Shown: piece by piece, positions 1-8,541 of the stretch
Layout of the letters: each line of letters starts with the position of its first letter
Position numbering within the stretch: the first letter of the stretch is position 1
DNA from: Rugamonas rivuli
Lineage (GTDB): Bacteria > Pseudomonadota > Gammaproteobacteria > Burkholderiales > Burkholderiaceae_D
Direction of reading: 5' to 3'
Assembly (NCBI RefSeq): GCF_009380165.1
Contig: NZ_WHUF01000001.1
Coordinates: forward strand, 496,001 to 560,000
DNA: 64,000 nucleotides
Position numbers and translations under genes: made by a program
Notes under the pieces: generated by a model
The model's database searches: none
What the model saw: the letters and a program-made list of their open reading frames with translations, nothing else
Told to the model about the DNA's origin: nothing

Positions 1-1
1 G

Positions 2-208
2 CATTTGTACAAGCTGGTCTACAGCCCGCGCCAGCGCGCCGGCGCCGCCTTCTTCATCGAGAACCGCGCGGATGCGGAATATGAAACGCTGAGCGTTGCG
101 CAGTTGGAGGCCCGCGTCGGCATCAACCTGCTGCCGTCGCTGGCGGATGGCCAAAAGGAGACGATGTTGCGTCTGCCGAAGGTAAAACCACGTAAATCCC
201 GGAGCTAA
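2..208 (+). CDS. DNA/RNA non-specific endonuclease, C-terminal fragment (5' end outside window)
   Basis: Only the last 68 codons are present; the reading frame is open to the window edge, so the true start lies upstream. The visible pattern (LYKLVYSPRQ, then FFIENRADAEYETLSVAQLE, then GINLLPSL) resembles the C-terminal part of the NucA/EndoG beta-beta-alpha-metal nucleases, where the strand 'YKLVYD' and a late 'GI(D)FLP' segment are typical. Family members cleave DNA and RNA non-specifically and are usually periplasmic or secreted. The catalytic DRGH segment would lie outside the window, so activity cannot be judged. The tail ends in a basic stretch (KVKPRKSRS). A 2-base gap and a shared strand suggest co-transcription with the next small gene. 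The family call is moderately secure. Confidence 0.6.
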   Translation, partial: HLYKLVYSPRQRAGAAFFIENRADAEYETLSVAQLEARVGINLLPSLADGQKETMLRLPKVKPRKSRS

Positions 209-210
209 TC

Positions 211-459
211 ATGAGCAAATTTGTACCCTACGCCAACGAGGCCGACGTGCTGAACATCGGCCAGCTGTCGATAGAAAACCGGCTCGACCGCATCACCATC
301 AGCGGCGATGTCGACCTGACCGCCGACCTGGCGGGCCTGGCCGACGCGCGCGCGCTGCATGCGCTGCTGGGGGAGGTGGTGGCGCGGCTGGAGGCGCAGA
401 AACTGCCGGCGCGCTTGCCCCCGCCGGCCACGCAGACGGTGGCCAACCCCTTCGATTAG
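211..459 (+). CDS. Small hypothetical protein, 82 aa
   Basis: An 82-residue soluble protein with no signal peptide or membrane segment. The ATG at 211 has a GGAG element about 8 bases upstream that overlaps the end of the preceding gene, supporting this start and translational coupling. The N-terminal half alternates hydrophobic and polar residues (SIENRLDRITISGDVDLT), suggesting beta structure. The middle is a probable helix (ADARALHALLGEVVARLEAQ), and the tail is proline-rich. I do not recognise a characterised family. Clean start, sensible codon use and position make it a real gene. Nothing here reveals its function; a link to the upstream nuclease is only positional. Confidence 0.6.
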   Translation: MSKFVPYANEADVLNIGQLSIENRLDRITISGDVDLTADLAGLADARALHALLGEVVARLEAQKLPARLPPPATQTVANPFD

Positions 460-506
460 TGCCGTTCTGATGCTACTATCGTGCAATCGTATCCTTGGGC
501 ATCATC

Positions 507-2231
507 ATGACTTTCTTCGCGACCGGTAATAACTCGATTGACGCGCTGGTGTACAGCAGTTGGGCCAGCCGCCCCGGTACGGCCGTGTCCTTGACCTACA
601 GCTTCATGACGGTAGCGCCCAGCGATGGCACTGCGGACGATGTCAGCGGCTTCCTGCCGATGACATCGTTCCAGAAGCAGGCGGTGCGCACGGCGCTGGA
701 CACCTGGTCGGCGGTGGCCAATGTCAAGTTTGCCGAGGTGTCGTCTGGCGGCGATATCCAGCTGGGGACCAACAACCAGGGCAGCCAGAGCAGCGGCTAT
801 GCCTACCTGCCGAACGGCAGCGATCCGACCTATCTGTTCACCAACAACGCGGACACCTTCAATACGGTGTTCACGCCGGGCACGTTCGGCCCGGCGGTGC
901 TGATCCACGAGTTGGGGCACACGCTGGGCCTCAAGCATCCGGGCAATTACGATTCCACCGGCGGCACCATCGATGGTCCTTTCCTGCCGTCCGCCACCGA
1001 CAATATCGACTACAGCCAAATGTCGTACAACACCGGCGCGGGCTACCAGCTGAACCACCAGTACGGCATCACGCCCATGTTGTACGACATCCAGGCGATG
1101 CAGTATCTGTACGGCGCCAACATGACGTACCACGCCGGCAGCGACAGCTACGACTTCGTGCAGAGCTCGCCGATGCAATGCATCTGGGATGCGGGCGGCA
1201 GCGACACCTTCAATTTCTCCGGCTGCACCGATGCCGTCGTCATCAACCTCAACGCGGGCACGTTCAGCTCGACGGCGCCGGGGTACAACAATATCTCCAT
1301 CGCCTACAACGTGACGATCGAGGCGGCCGTGGCCGGCTCGGGCGGCTCGACCATCTACGCCAACGGCAGCGGCGACCGCATCACCGGCGGCGCCGGCGTC
1401 GACGTCATCTACGAAGGTGCGGGCAACGATACCGTCTTCGGCGTCGGCAGCAACGATACCGTGGTGTTCAATGGCACGCTGTCCAAGTTTTCCTTGTCCG
1501 GCACCGGCGCGGCCCTGACCGCGGTGGGCGACGGCACGGACAGCCTGTTCGGCGTGAAGAACCTGCAGTTCGGCGACATCACCATCGATGCGTCCACCGT
1601 CACCCGTTTTGCCAGCGGCGGCGCCGGCAACGACGTGCTGGTGGCCGGCACGGGCAACGAGGTGTTCACCGGCGGCGCCGGGCTGGACTACGTGAGCTTC
1701 GGCGGCGCCCGCAGCAACTACTCGGTGATCGCCAGCGGCGGCGCCTACCTCGTCACCGACAGGAGCGGGGCGGGCGGGCAGGATATCGTTTCCGGCGTCG
1801 AGCGCCTGACCTTTGCCGACGGCCGCGCGGTGGCGCTGGATATCGGCGACCACAACCCGGCGGGCGAGGCTTACCGGCTGTATCAGGCGGCTTTCAACCG
1901 CCTGCCGGACCAGGAGGGATTGGGATTCTGGATACGCGCGCTGGATGCCGGCTTCGGCTTCTACGACGTGGCGCAGAACTTCCTGATCAGCTCGGAGTTC
2001 GCCAAGACCTACGGCACCAATCTGAGCGACCAGCAGTTTGTCGAGCTGCTGTACCACAACATCCTGCACCGCGATCCGGACGCTGGCGGCGAGGCCTACT
2101 ACCTGCACGCGCTGTCCATCGGCGCGACCCGGGCCGTGGTGCTGGGCTCGATCTCCGAATCGCCGGAGAACCAGCTAGGCGTGGTGGGCCAGATCACCAA
2201 CGGTATCGACTACAAGGTTTACACCGGCTAG
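507..2231 (+). CDS. M10 serralysin-type metalloprotease with RTX-like repeats and C-terminal DUF4214
   Basis: A 574-residue secreted zinc protease of the serralysin (M10B metzincin) type. The zinc site HELGHTLGLKHP lies at residues 134-145, and the Met-turn (SQMSYN) follows about 35 residues later. Glycine-rich RTX-like stretches appear twice (GGAGVDVIYEGAGNDTVFG and, about 80 residues on, GGAGNDVLVAGTGNEVFTGG). The last ~115 residues (AYRLYQAAFNRLPDQEGLGF onward) match DUF4214, which often caps large secreted RTX-like proteins. There is no Sec signal peptide, as expected for type I secretion, but no ABC/MFP/TolC exporter lies in the window. I use the ATG at 507; an upstream in-frame TTG at 495 would add four residues. 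The stop overlaps the stop of the convergent cyclase gene within a CTAG. Confidence 0.88.
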   Translation: MTFFATGNNSIDALVYSSWASRPGTAVSLTYSFMTVAPSDGTADDVSGFLPMTSFQKQAVRTALDTWSAVANVKFAEVSSGGDIQLGTNNQGSQSSGYAYLPNGSDPTYLFTNNADTFNTVFTPGTFGPAVLIHELGHTLGLKHPGNYDSTGGTIDGPFLPSATDNIDYSQMSYNTGAGYQLNHQYGITPMLYDIQAMQYLYGANMTYHAGSDSYDFVQSSPMQCIWDAGGSDTFNFSGCTDAVVINLNAGTFSSTAPGYNNISIAYNVTIEAAVAGSGGSTIYANGSGDRITGGAGVDVIYEGAGNDTVFGVGSNDTVVFNGTLSKFSLSGTGAALTAVGDGTDSLFGVKNLQFGDITIDASTVTRFASGGAGNDVLVAGTGNEVFTGGAGLDYVSFGGARSNYSVIASGGAYLVTDRSGAGGQDIVSGVERLTFADGRAVALDIGDHNPAGEAYRLYQAAFNRLPDQEGLGFWIRALDAGFGFYDVAQNFLISSEFAKTYGTNLSDQQFVELLYHNILHRDPDAGGEAYYLHALSIGATRAVVLGSISESPENQLGVVGQITNGIDYKVYTG

Positions 2232-3220
2232 GACGGATCCGGCTCCGGCAGACTGATGCGGTTGCGGCCCATGTGCTTGGCGCGGTACAGCGCCGAGTCG
2301 GCCGTGGCCACCAGCTGGCTGGGATCGGTGCCCGGAGCCGCCAGCGCGGTGGCCGCGCCTATGCTGACCGTCACCACATGTTGCTGGCTGCCCAGGTTGG
2401 GCAGGTGCAGCTGCTCGACGCGGCAGCGGATGCGCTCGGCCACGATGGCCGCTCCCTTCAGCGACTGGTTGGGCAGGATCACCCCGAACTCTTCTCCGCC
2501 GTAGCGCGCCACCAGGTCGTTGGCGCGCATCTCGCTCGACACCGCGCAGGCGATGCGCTGCAGGCATTCGTCGCCGCCCAGGTGGCCGTAGGCGTCGTTG
2601 TACTGTTTGAAGTTGTCGACATCGACCATCAGCAGCGATAGCGGCTGCTGGTGGCGCTGGGCGCGCTGCCATTCCGCCTGCAGGGTGTCGTCGAAGCAGC
2701 GGCGGTTGGCCAGGCCGGTCAGGCCGTCGCGCGTGGCTAGTTGCTCCAGCGCTACCTGGGCACGTTTTTCGTCGGTGACGTCGCGCAGCGTTTCGGCCAC
2801 CGCCACCAGCTTGCCTTCGGTGTCGAAGATCGGGCTGGCGTCGGCTGCCAGGTAGCGGCGCCGCCCCACGCGCGGCATGTCGCACCAGTTTTCCGCGCGC
2901 AGGCCGCTGTCGTTGTCGTTGCGGCGGGCATGCTGGTAGTACAGCGTCTGGACGTCGGCGTCGCGGCCCTGGATCACCAGGTCGGCCAGCGTCGGGCGCT
3001 GCTCGTGATAAAAACTCTTCCAGTGATCGGTCGTGCCCAGCACCTCCCAGGCTTCGACCCCGGTCAGGCGCTCGCAGGCGCGGTTCCAGATGATGACCTT
3101 GCCGTGGACGTCGATCACGAACGTCGGGATGACCAGCAACTCCATCAGCTTGAGCGCGAAGCCGTGCTGCATGTCGGCCTGCGAGTACTCCATCAGGTGC
3201 TGGATTTTTTGATTGTGCAT
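2228..3220 (-). CDS. PAS-GGDEF diguanylate cyclase
   Basis: A 330-residue cytoplasmic protein predicted to make cyclic di-GMP from two GTP. The N-terminal PAS domain spans about residues 20-150 (FVIDVHGKVIIWNRACERLT). It is followed by a short linker and a GGDEF domain with an intact active site, GGEEF at 241-245. RAND at 232-235 sits exactly five residues upstream and fits the RxxD inhibitory site, so product inhibition is likely. There is no membrane segment; the PAS domain would sense an internal ligand. It lies 19 bases downstream of the histidine kinase on the same strand and is probably co-transcribed, linking an orphan kinase to c-di-GMP output. c-di-GMP commonly governs exopolysaccharide, but a link to the locus 15 kb away is only inference. 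Confidence 0.92.
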   Translation of the reverse strand: MHNQKIQHLMEYSQADMQHGFALKLMELLVIPTFVIDVHGKVIIWNRACERLTGVEAWEVLGTTDHWKSFYHEQRPTLADLVIQGRDADVQTLYYQHARRNDNDSGLRAENWCDMPRVGRRRYLAADASPIFDTEGKLVAVAETLRDVTDEKRAQVALEQLATRDGLTGLANRRCFDDTLQAEWQRAQRHQQPLSLLMVDVDNFKQYNDAYGHLGGDECLQRIACAVSSEMRANDLVARYGGEEFGVILPNQSLKGAAIVAERIRCRVEQLHLPNLGSQQHVVTVSIGAATALAAPGTDPSQLVATADSALYRAKHMGRNRISLPEPDPS

Positions 3221-3239
3221 GGACGTGCCCCGCTGTAAA

Positions 3240-4061
3240 TTATTGAACCGGGAAGGACATGGTCAGCGCCGTGCCATGGCCGGGCTGGCTGGCGATGTCG
3301 AAACGACCGCCGGCCTCGGCCACCCGCTGGGCGATGCCGCGCAGGCCGCAGCCGCGCCGGGCGGGCGGGTCGGGCAGGCCGATGCCGTTGTCGCGCACCG
3401 TCAGGCTCAGGCTGCCGGCCACGCGGCACAGGCCGATGCACACCTCGGACGCCTGCGCGTGGCGGGCGATGTTGCTCAGTGATTCCTGCAGGACGCGGAA
3501 CACCACCGCATCCATGCGCTCATCGGTGGGGGCGCTGAAGGCGGCCGGCTCGGCCTCCAGCCGGCAGGGAATGCCGCTGAGGCGGGAAAACTGCTCCACC
3601 TGTTGCTGAACTGCACCTTGCAATCCGCTTTCCAGCTGTTCCGGCTGCAAATCGCGCACAATGGTGCGCATGGAGCGGCTGGCGGCCTGCAAGCGGGCTT
3701 CGATCTGGGCCAGCGGCTTGGCCAGCGTGTCGTGGTGCTGCGCCAGCTGGGTCACGTCGAAGCTCAGCGCCAGCAGGTGCTGGCCAAGGTCGTCGTGCAG
3801 GTCGCGGGCGATGCGGCGGCGCTCGGCGTCGCGCAGGGACTGCTGGCTGGCGCCCAGGCGGCCCACCTGCTGGCGGGTGTCGGCCAGGGCTTGCTCGGCC
3901 AGCTGGCGGCGGTCCAGTTCCTGTGCCAGCTTGTGCTCCAGGGCCGCCAGGGCGTTGCGCAGGTGGCGCTGGCGCCACAGCAGCAGCAGGGCTATGCCCG
4001 CCAGCATCACGGCGCCGCCGACGATGATATCGATTTCCAGGAGCGGTTGAGCGTAGCGCAT
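3240..4061 (-). CDS. Sensor histidine kinase of the HisKA_3 (NarX/DesK) class
   Basis: A 273-residue inner-membrane kinase with one N-terminal transmembrane segment (about 11-29) and almost no periplasmic part. A coiled coil (about 38-80) leads to the dimerisation/phosphoacceptor helix RRRIARDLHDDLGQHLL with His89. The ATPase domain shows an N box (LQESLSNIARHA), G1 (DNGIGLPD) and G2 (GCGLRG). The class normally phosphorylates NarL/LuxR-type regulators, but none is adjacent, so it is an orphan here. I chose the ATG at 4061 because GGGGAAG lies about 8 bases upstream; a longer in-frame start at 4151 lacks such a site and would add a non-typical leader. Downstream is a diguanylate cyclase, probably in the same transcript. 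Confidence 0.88.
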   Translation of the reverse strand: MRYAQPLLEIDIIVGGAVMLAGIALLLLWRQRHLRNALAALEHKLAQELDRRQLAEQALADTRQQVGRLGASQQSLRDAERRRIARDLHDDLGQHLLALSFDVTQLAQHHDTLAKPLAQIEARLQAASRSMRTIVRDLQPEQLESGLQGAVQQQVEQFSRLSGIPCRLEAEPAAFSAPTDERMDAVVFRVLQESLSNIARHAQASEVCIGLCRVAGSLSLTVRDNGIGLPDPPARRGCGLRGIAQRVAEAGGRFDIASQPGHGTALTMSFPVQ

Positions 4062-4126
4062 GATTTTTCTTCCCCGGGGTAAGCGTCCACCGGACCAACA
4101 TATCGTGCTTGCCTCCCGGTAGCATT

Positions 4127-4146
4127 GTGGAATGTCAATATTCCAC
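4127..4146. promoter_or_regulatory. Inverted repeat between divergent genes (candidate operator)
   Basis: GTGGAAT and ATTCCAC form perfect 7-base arms around a 6-base spacer, between the histidine kinase (minus) and queE (plus). The repeat sits upstream of the likely queE promoter, with no T-run, so a protein-binding site is more likely than a terminator. The binding protein is unknown. Confidence 0.35.
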
Positions 4147-4150
4147 GGCA

Positions 4151-4180
4151 TAGACCGAAAAGTGTGGCGTAGGATATAAT
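4151..4180 (+). promoter_or_regulatory. Candidate sigma-70 promoter of queE-queD-tadA
   Basis: A perfect -10 hexamer TATAAT is at 4175-4180. A partial -35 (TAGACC) lies at 4151-4156, 18 bases upstream. The expected start site is about 20 bases before the queE GTG, leaving no room for a preQ1 riboswitch. Confidence 0.45.
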
Positions 4181-4206
4181 CGAGGGTTGTCCTTTCAGGA
4201 ACTGCC

Positions 4207-4842
4207 GTGACTTACAGCATCAAAGAGATTTTTTACACGCTGCAGGGCGAGGGCGCCCACGCCGGGCGTCCCGCCGTGTTCTGCCGCTTTTCGGGTTGCA
4301 ATCTGTGGACCGGGCGCGAGATCGACCGCGCCAGCGCCGTCTGCCAGTTCTGCGACACCGACTTTGTCGGCACCGACGGCGAAGGCGGCGGCAAGTTCAA
4401 GACCGCGCAGGAGCTGGCTGCCACCATAGCTGCGCTGTGGCCAACCAGCTACACCGCCAGCAAGTACGTGGTGTTCACCGGCGGCGAACCGTTGCTGCAG
4501 CTGGACGCCGCGCTGATCGAGGCGATGCACGCGGTCGGCTTCACCATCGCGATTGAAACCAACGGCACGCTGCCGGTGCCCGAAGGCGTGGACTGGATTT
4601 GCGTCAGCCCGAAAATGGGTTCCCAGCTGGTGGTGTCCAAGGGCAGCGAAATCAAGGTCGTGATCCCGCAGACCGGGCAGGACTTGAGCGCCTACGAACA
4701 TCTGGACTTCGAGCACTTCTTCGTGCAGGCGATGGACGGCCCGCTGGCCGAGTTCAATACCAAACTGGCGATCGAAACCTGCAAGCGCAATCCGAAATGG
4801 AAGCTGAGCTTGCAAACCCATAAACTTTTACAGATACCCTAA
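4207..4842 (+). CDS. queE: 7-carboxy-7-deazaguanine synthase (radical SAM)
   Basis: A 211-residue enzyme converting 6-carboxytetrahydropterin to 7-carboxy-7-deazaguanine, the radical-SAM ring contraction in queuosine/7-deazapurine synthesis. The iron-sulfur cysteines follow the variant CX14CX2C spacing (starting FSGCNLWTG, ending VCQFCDT), known from Burkholderia-type QueE instead of the usual CX3CX2C. The SAM-binding GGEP motif (VVFTGGEPLLQL) and the N-terminal substrate segment (EIFYTLQGEGAHAGRPAVFC) are intact. It starts with GTG at 4207, supported by AGGA at 4197-4200. It leads a tight operon with queD two bases downstream and then tadA, so two consecutive queuosine-precursor steps and a tRNA-editing enzyme are made together. 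The preceding TATAAT is the likely promoter. Confidence 0.95.
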   Translation: MTYSIKEIFYTLQGEGAHAGRPAVFCRFSGCNLWTGREIDRASAVCQFCDTDFVGTDGEGGGKFKTAQELAATIAALWPTSYTASKYVVFTGGEPLLQLDAALIEAMHAVGFTIAIETNGTLPVPEGVDWICVSPKMGSQLVVSKGSEIKVVIPQTGQDLSAYEHLDFEHFFVQAMDGPLAEFNTKLAIETCKRNPKWKLSLQTHKLLQIP

Positions 4843-4844
4843 TC

Positions 4845-5787
<943 letters not shown>

Positions 5788-5861
5788 TGGCGGTTTTCCC
5801 CGGTACGGCAAAAATGGTATGCTCAAGCTACTGTTACCGCACCATCGAAGGGGAGGCCGCG

Positions 5862-6806
5862 TTGGCTACCGCACAAGCAAACGGCATTACGATCGCGTAC
5901 GAAGCCAGCGGCAATCCGCACGACCCTGCGGTGCTGCTGATCATGGGCCTGGGCATGCAACTGGTCGCCTGGCCGCAAGACCTGGTCGACGGCCTTGTCG
6001 AGCAAGGCTATTACGTGGTCCGCTACGACAACCGCGATATCGGCTTGTCCAGCAAGTTCGACCATTTCAAGCGCCCCAATCTGGTGCTGGCCTACCTGAA
6101 ATCGCTGGTGGGCTGGAAGCAGGCGCCTGCCTACACGCTGAACGACATGGCCGACGATGCGCTCGGCCTGCTCGACGCGCTGGGCATAGGCGGCGCGCAC
6201 GTGGTTGGCGTGTCGATGGGCGGCATGATCGCGCAGATCTTCGCGGCCCGCTTCGGCCATCGCGCGCTGAGCCTGAGTTCCATCATGTCCAGCAGCGGCC
6301 GGCGCGGCCTGCCGGGCCCCACTGCCGCCGCGCGCAATGCGCTGATGCGCGCGCCCGCGTCGCCGCACAACCGGCGCGAAGTGGTCGATCGCATGGTGCA
6401 GGTGTACCGCATCATCGGCAGCCCGTCGTTCCCGACGCCGGAACCTCAGTTGCGCGGCAACATCGAACGGGCACTGGACCGCAGCGTCTACCCAGCCGGC
6501 ATGGCGCGGCAGATGGTGGCCATCGTCGCTTCCGGCGACCGCACGCCGCTGCTGCGCAAGATCGCCTGCCGGACCATGGTGATCCACGGCGCGGCCGATC
6601 CGCTGGTGCCGCTCGCTTGCGGCGCCGACACGGCCGCCGCGATTCCGAACGCCAGGCTGCATGTGATCGAGGGCATGGGCCACGACCTGCCGCCGCAATT
6701 GATCGAGCGGCTGCTGGCCCTGCTTGAGCTGCACCTGCGCGGCAACACGATATCCGGCATTCCTCCGCTGGCGCCGCATCGCGCGGACAGCGGCACGCAT
6801 TATTGA
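5862..6806 (+). CDS. Alpha/beta-fold hydrolase
   Basis: A 314-residue alpha/beta hydrolase with a complete triad: nucleophile Ser118 in GVSMGG, Asp246 in HGAADPLVP and His274 in GMGHDLP. The oxyanion region is VLLIMGLGMQL, and RYDNRDIGLS is typical of esterase/epoxide-hydrolase-like members. The substrate cannot be read from sequence. I chose the TTG at 5862 because a strong AGGGGAGG lies five bases upstream, and the protein then starts right before the first strand. An in-frame ATG at 5814 is possible but lacks a ribosome site and would add 16 non-conserved residues. There is no signal peptide, so it should be cytoplasmic. Its last 40 codons have a degenerate second copy at 7490-7609, beyond the next gene. 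Confidence 0.85.
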   Translation: MATAQANGITIAYEASGNPHDPAVLLIMGLGMQLVAWPQDLVDGLVEQGYYVVRYDNRDIGLSSKFDHFKRPNLVLAYLKSLVGWKQAPAYTLNDMADDALGLLDALGIGGAHVVGVSMGGMIAQIFAARFGHRALSLSSIMSSSGRRGLPGPTAAARNALMRAPASPHNRREVVDRMVQVYRIIGSPSFPTPEPQLRGNIERALDRSVYPAGMARQMVAIVASGDRTPLLRKIACRTMVIHGAADPLVPLACGADTAAAIPNARLHVIEGMGHDLPPQLIERLLALLELHLRGNTISGIPPLAPHRADSGTHY

Positions 6807-6858
6807 AGACGGAGCGCCCGGCAGTGTGAATGTCAAATTAATAATTATTGTTTTCGCA

Positions 6859-6898
6859 ATGCAAATATGGTAAGTTTTGTCCGGTTCCTTTTTTTAAC
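6859..6898 (+). promoter_or_regulatory. AT-rich promoter segment of a PEP-CTERM gene; ATGCAA and T7AAC elements
   Basis: ATGCAA at 6859-6864 ends 49 bases before the start codon. A run of seven T followed by AAC is at 6889-6898. The promoter of the PEP-CTERM gene at 15115 carries ATGCAA at the same distance and also T7AAC. No convincing -35/-10 pair or sigma-54 element was found. The shared elements suggest common control; the factor is unknown. Confidence 0.3.
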
Positions 6899-6913
6899 CA
6901 ACAGGAGTTCTGG

Positions 6914-7474
6914 ATGAAAACCATAAATTTATTTGCATTGGCATTGCTGTCGCTGGGCGCGGCTCAGCAGGCCGCCGCCGGTACCTGGCAGTTCAGCTAT
7001 ACCGGCTTTTACCATCAGCAAACCCAGGCTTTTGATCCGAATTATGCGATCTCCGGAAGTTTCTCGGGAACGGACACCAACCATAACAATGTTATCGACG
7101 CCAATGAGCTCACCGGGATAGAGGTCCACAGCAACGATAACTATCTGTCCTGCGGCAGCGCCAATTCGCCGTATTACTACTGCGGAATGTCCTTTGGCTA
7201 CAACCCCGGCACGCAGCAGCTGTATTTCAACATCCTGCGCACCACCACCGACCCCGAGGGATGGCGGAACACGTACACCAATGTTCAAACCGGCGTGTCG
7301 TATGTCGACGCGATTTATTTCCCCTGGCGGACGCAAATGGACCGATACGACTGGACCGACCAGACCGTTCTTTCCATCTCCGGCCCTGGACCGGTGCCCG
7401 AGCCTGGCGCGTACGCCATGCTGCTGGGTGGCCTCGCCCTGCTGGCTTGCATAGCGCGCCGCAAGCGCGGGTAG
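6914..7474 (+). CDS. PEP-CTERM sorting-domain protein with EF-hand-like loop
   Basis: A 186-residue exported protein. A signal peptide (residues 1-22, ending AAAG) precedes a beta-rich body. The body contains one EF-hand-like calcium loop, DTNHNNVIDANE, with Asp/Asn/Asn at 1/3/5, Ile at 8, Asp at 9 and Glu at 12. The C-terminus is a classical exosortase signal: VPEP, a hydrophobic helix (YAMLLGGLALLACIA) and the basic end RRKRG, the kind processed by the XrtA encoded here at 49-51 kb. A CAGGAG ribosome site precedes the ATG at 6914; the frame runs further upstream but without a better start. The protein is clearly paralogous to the one at 8846-9430, sharing TWQFSYTGFY, FDPNY and WTDQTVL. Target and function are unknown. 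Confidence 0.88.
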   Translation: MKTINLFALALLSLGAAQQAAAGTWQFSYTGFYHQQTQAFDPNYAISGSFSGTDTNHNNVIDANELTGIEVHSNDNYLSCGSANSPYYYCGMSFGYNPGTQQLYFNILRTTTDPEGWRNTYTNVQTGVSYVDAIYFPWRTQMDRYDWTDQTVLSISGPGPVPEPGAYAMLLGGLALLACIARRKRG

Positions 7475-7489
7475 TCCGGCGGCCGCAAC

Positions 7490-7624
7490 TTGCCGCCGCT
7501 ATCGATCGGGCGGCTGCTCGCCTTGCCTGAGCTGCACCTGCGCGGTAATATGACGGCGGACATTCCTCCGCTGTTGCGACATCGGGCGGGCAGCGGCACC
7601 CATCATAGACTGAGACATTTTTGA
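7490..7624 (+). pseudogene. Remnant: degenerate second copy of the alpha/beta-hydrolase 3' end
   Basis: Aligned by hand without gaps, 7490-7609 matches 6687-6806 (the last 40 codons of the upstream hydrolase) at 96 of 120 bases. The frame is still open; it reads LPPLSIGRLLALPELHLRG against LPPQLIERLLALLELHLRG. The original stop has changed (TGA to AGA), so the frame runs to a TGA at 7622. Similarity begins just after the stop of the intervening PEP-CTERM gene and fades near the ldcA start. There is no start codon, signal or catalytic residue, so it is a fossil, either from a tandem paralogue or from the event that placed the PEP-CTERM gene here. Confidence 0.8.
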
Positions 7625-8541
7625 GCACATCGACTATCGGCATCGCGATTGCCGCGACGGGCGGCTACGCGCCCGACCACGCGGCGCTGCAAAACGGCAT
7701 AGAGCGCCTGCGCCAGCAGGGCCACCGGGTCCACAATTACTACGACGACGATAAGAAATTCCAGCGCTTCGCCGGCACCGACGCCGGCCGCCTGGCGCAG
7801 CTGAACGCCGCCGCCGCCGATCCCGAGGTGCAGGTGGTGATCGCGCTGCGCGGTTCCTACGGCATGAGCCGCCTGCTGCCGATGATCGACTTCCGCGCGA
7901 TGGCCGACAGCGGCAAGCTGTTTGTCGGCTACAGCGATTTCACCGCGTTCCAGATGGCGCTGATGAAGCAGACCGGCCGCATCAGCTTCGGCGGCCCGAT
8001 GATGTGCGACGATTTCAACCGCGAGACGCCGGTCGACTACACCATGCGGCAATTCTGGGATTGCCTGCGCGGGCCGGTGCACACGGTGCGCGGCACGGTG
8101 CCGGAGGGCGGTTCGGACAATCCGCTGGTCGACGTCGGCGGCAAGCTCTGGGGCGGCAACCTGGCGATGATGGTGAGCCTGTTGGGCACGCCGTATTTCG
8201 CGGCGCAAGCCAACGGCATCCTGTTCCTGGAAGATATCAGCGAGCATCCTTACCGCGTCGAGCGTATGGTGCTGCAGCTGCTGTACGCCGGCGCGCTGGA
8301 AGGCCAGCGGGCGCTGGTGCTGGGCGACTTCTCCGGCTACAAGCTCAGCGCCTTCGACAATGGCTACGATTTCGAGACGATGCTGGCCTATCTGCGCGAA
8401 CGGCTGCCGATACCGGTGCTGACCGGCCTGCCGTTCGGCCACATCAAGGAGCGCGCGACGCTGCCTTACGGCGGCATGGCGCACCTGGTATCGAGCGCGC
8501 GCGGTTTCGATCTGGCCATCAGCGACTACCCGACGCTATGA
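7621..8541 (+). CDS. ldcA: LD-carboxypeptidase (peptidase S66)
   Basis: A 306-residue cytoplasmic serine peptidase of the S66/LdcA family, which removes the terminal D-alanine from muropeptide tetrapeptides during murein recycling. The nucleophile is Ser79 in ALRGSYGMSRLLP. The C-terminal domain carries the Glu of the triad (ILFLEDISEHPYRVERM) and the His in FGHIKERATLPYGG. The start is TTG at 7621, giving STSTIGIAIAATGGYAPDH, the usual family N-terminus. No ATG lies nearby in frame and the ribosome site is weak. The start overlaps the end of the hydrolase remnant. Its stop overlaps the ATG of the next small gene (ATGA), so the two are translationally coupled. Confidence 0.88.
   Translation: MSTSTIGIAIAATGGYAPDHAALQNGIERLRQQGHRVHNYYDDDKKFQRFAGTDAGRLAQLNAAAADPEVQVVIALRGSYGMSRLLPMIDFRAMADSGKLFVGYSDFTAFQMALMKQTGRISFGGPMMCDDFNRETPVDYTMRQFWDCLRGPVHTVRGTVPEGGSDNPLVDVGGKLWGGNLAMMVSLLGTPYFAAQANGILFLEDISEHPYRVERMVLQLLYAGALEGQRALVLGDFSGYKLSAFDNGYDFETMLAYLRERLPIPVLTGLPFGHIKERATLPYGGMAHLVSSARGFDLAISDYPTL

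Noticed and set aside
456..2108. Long antisense open frame (about 550 codons) opposite the metalloprotease
   Set aside because: It mirrors the codon bias of the real gene, has low-complexity Ala/Val/Arg content and no recognisable motif.
4181..4206. preQ1 riboswitch before queE
   Set aside because: The leader after the likely promoter is only about 20 bases, too short for an aptamer.
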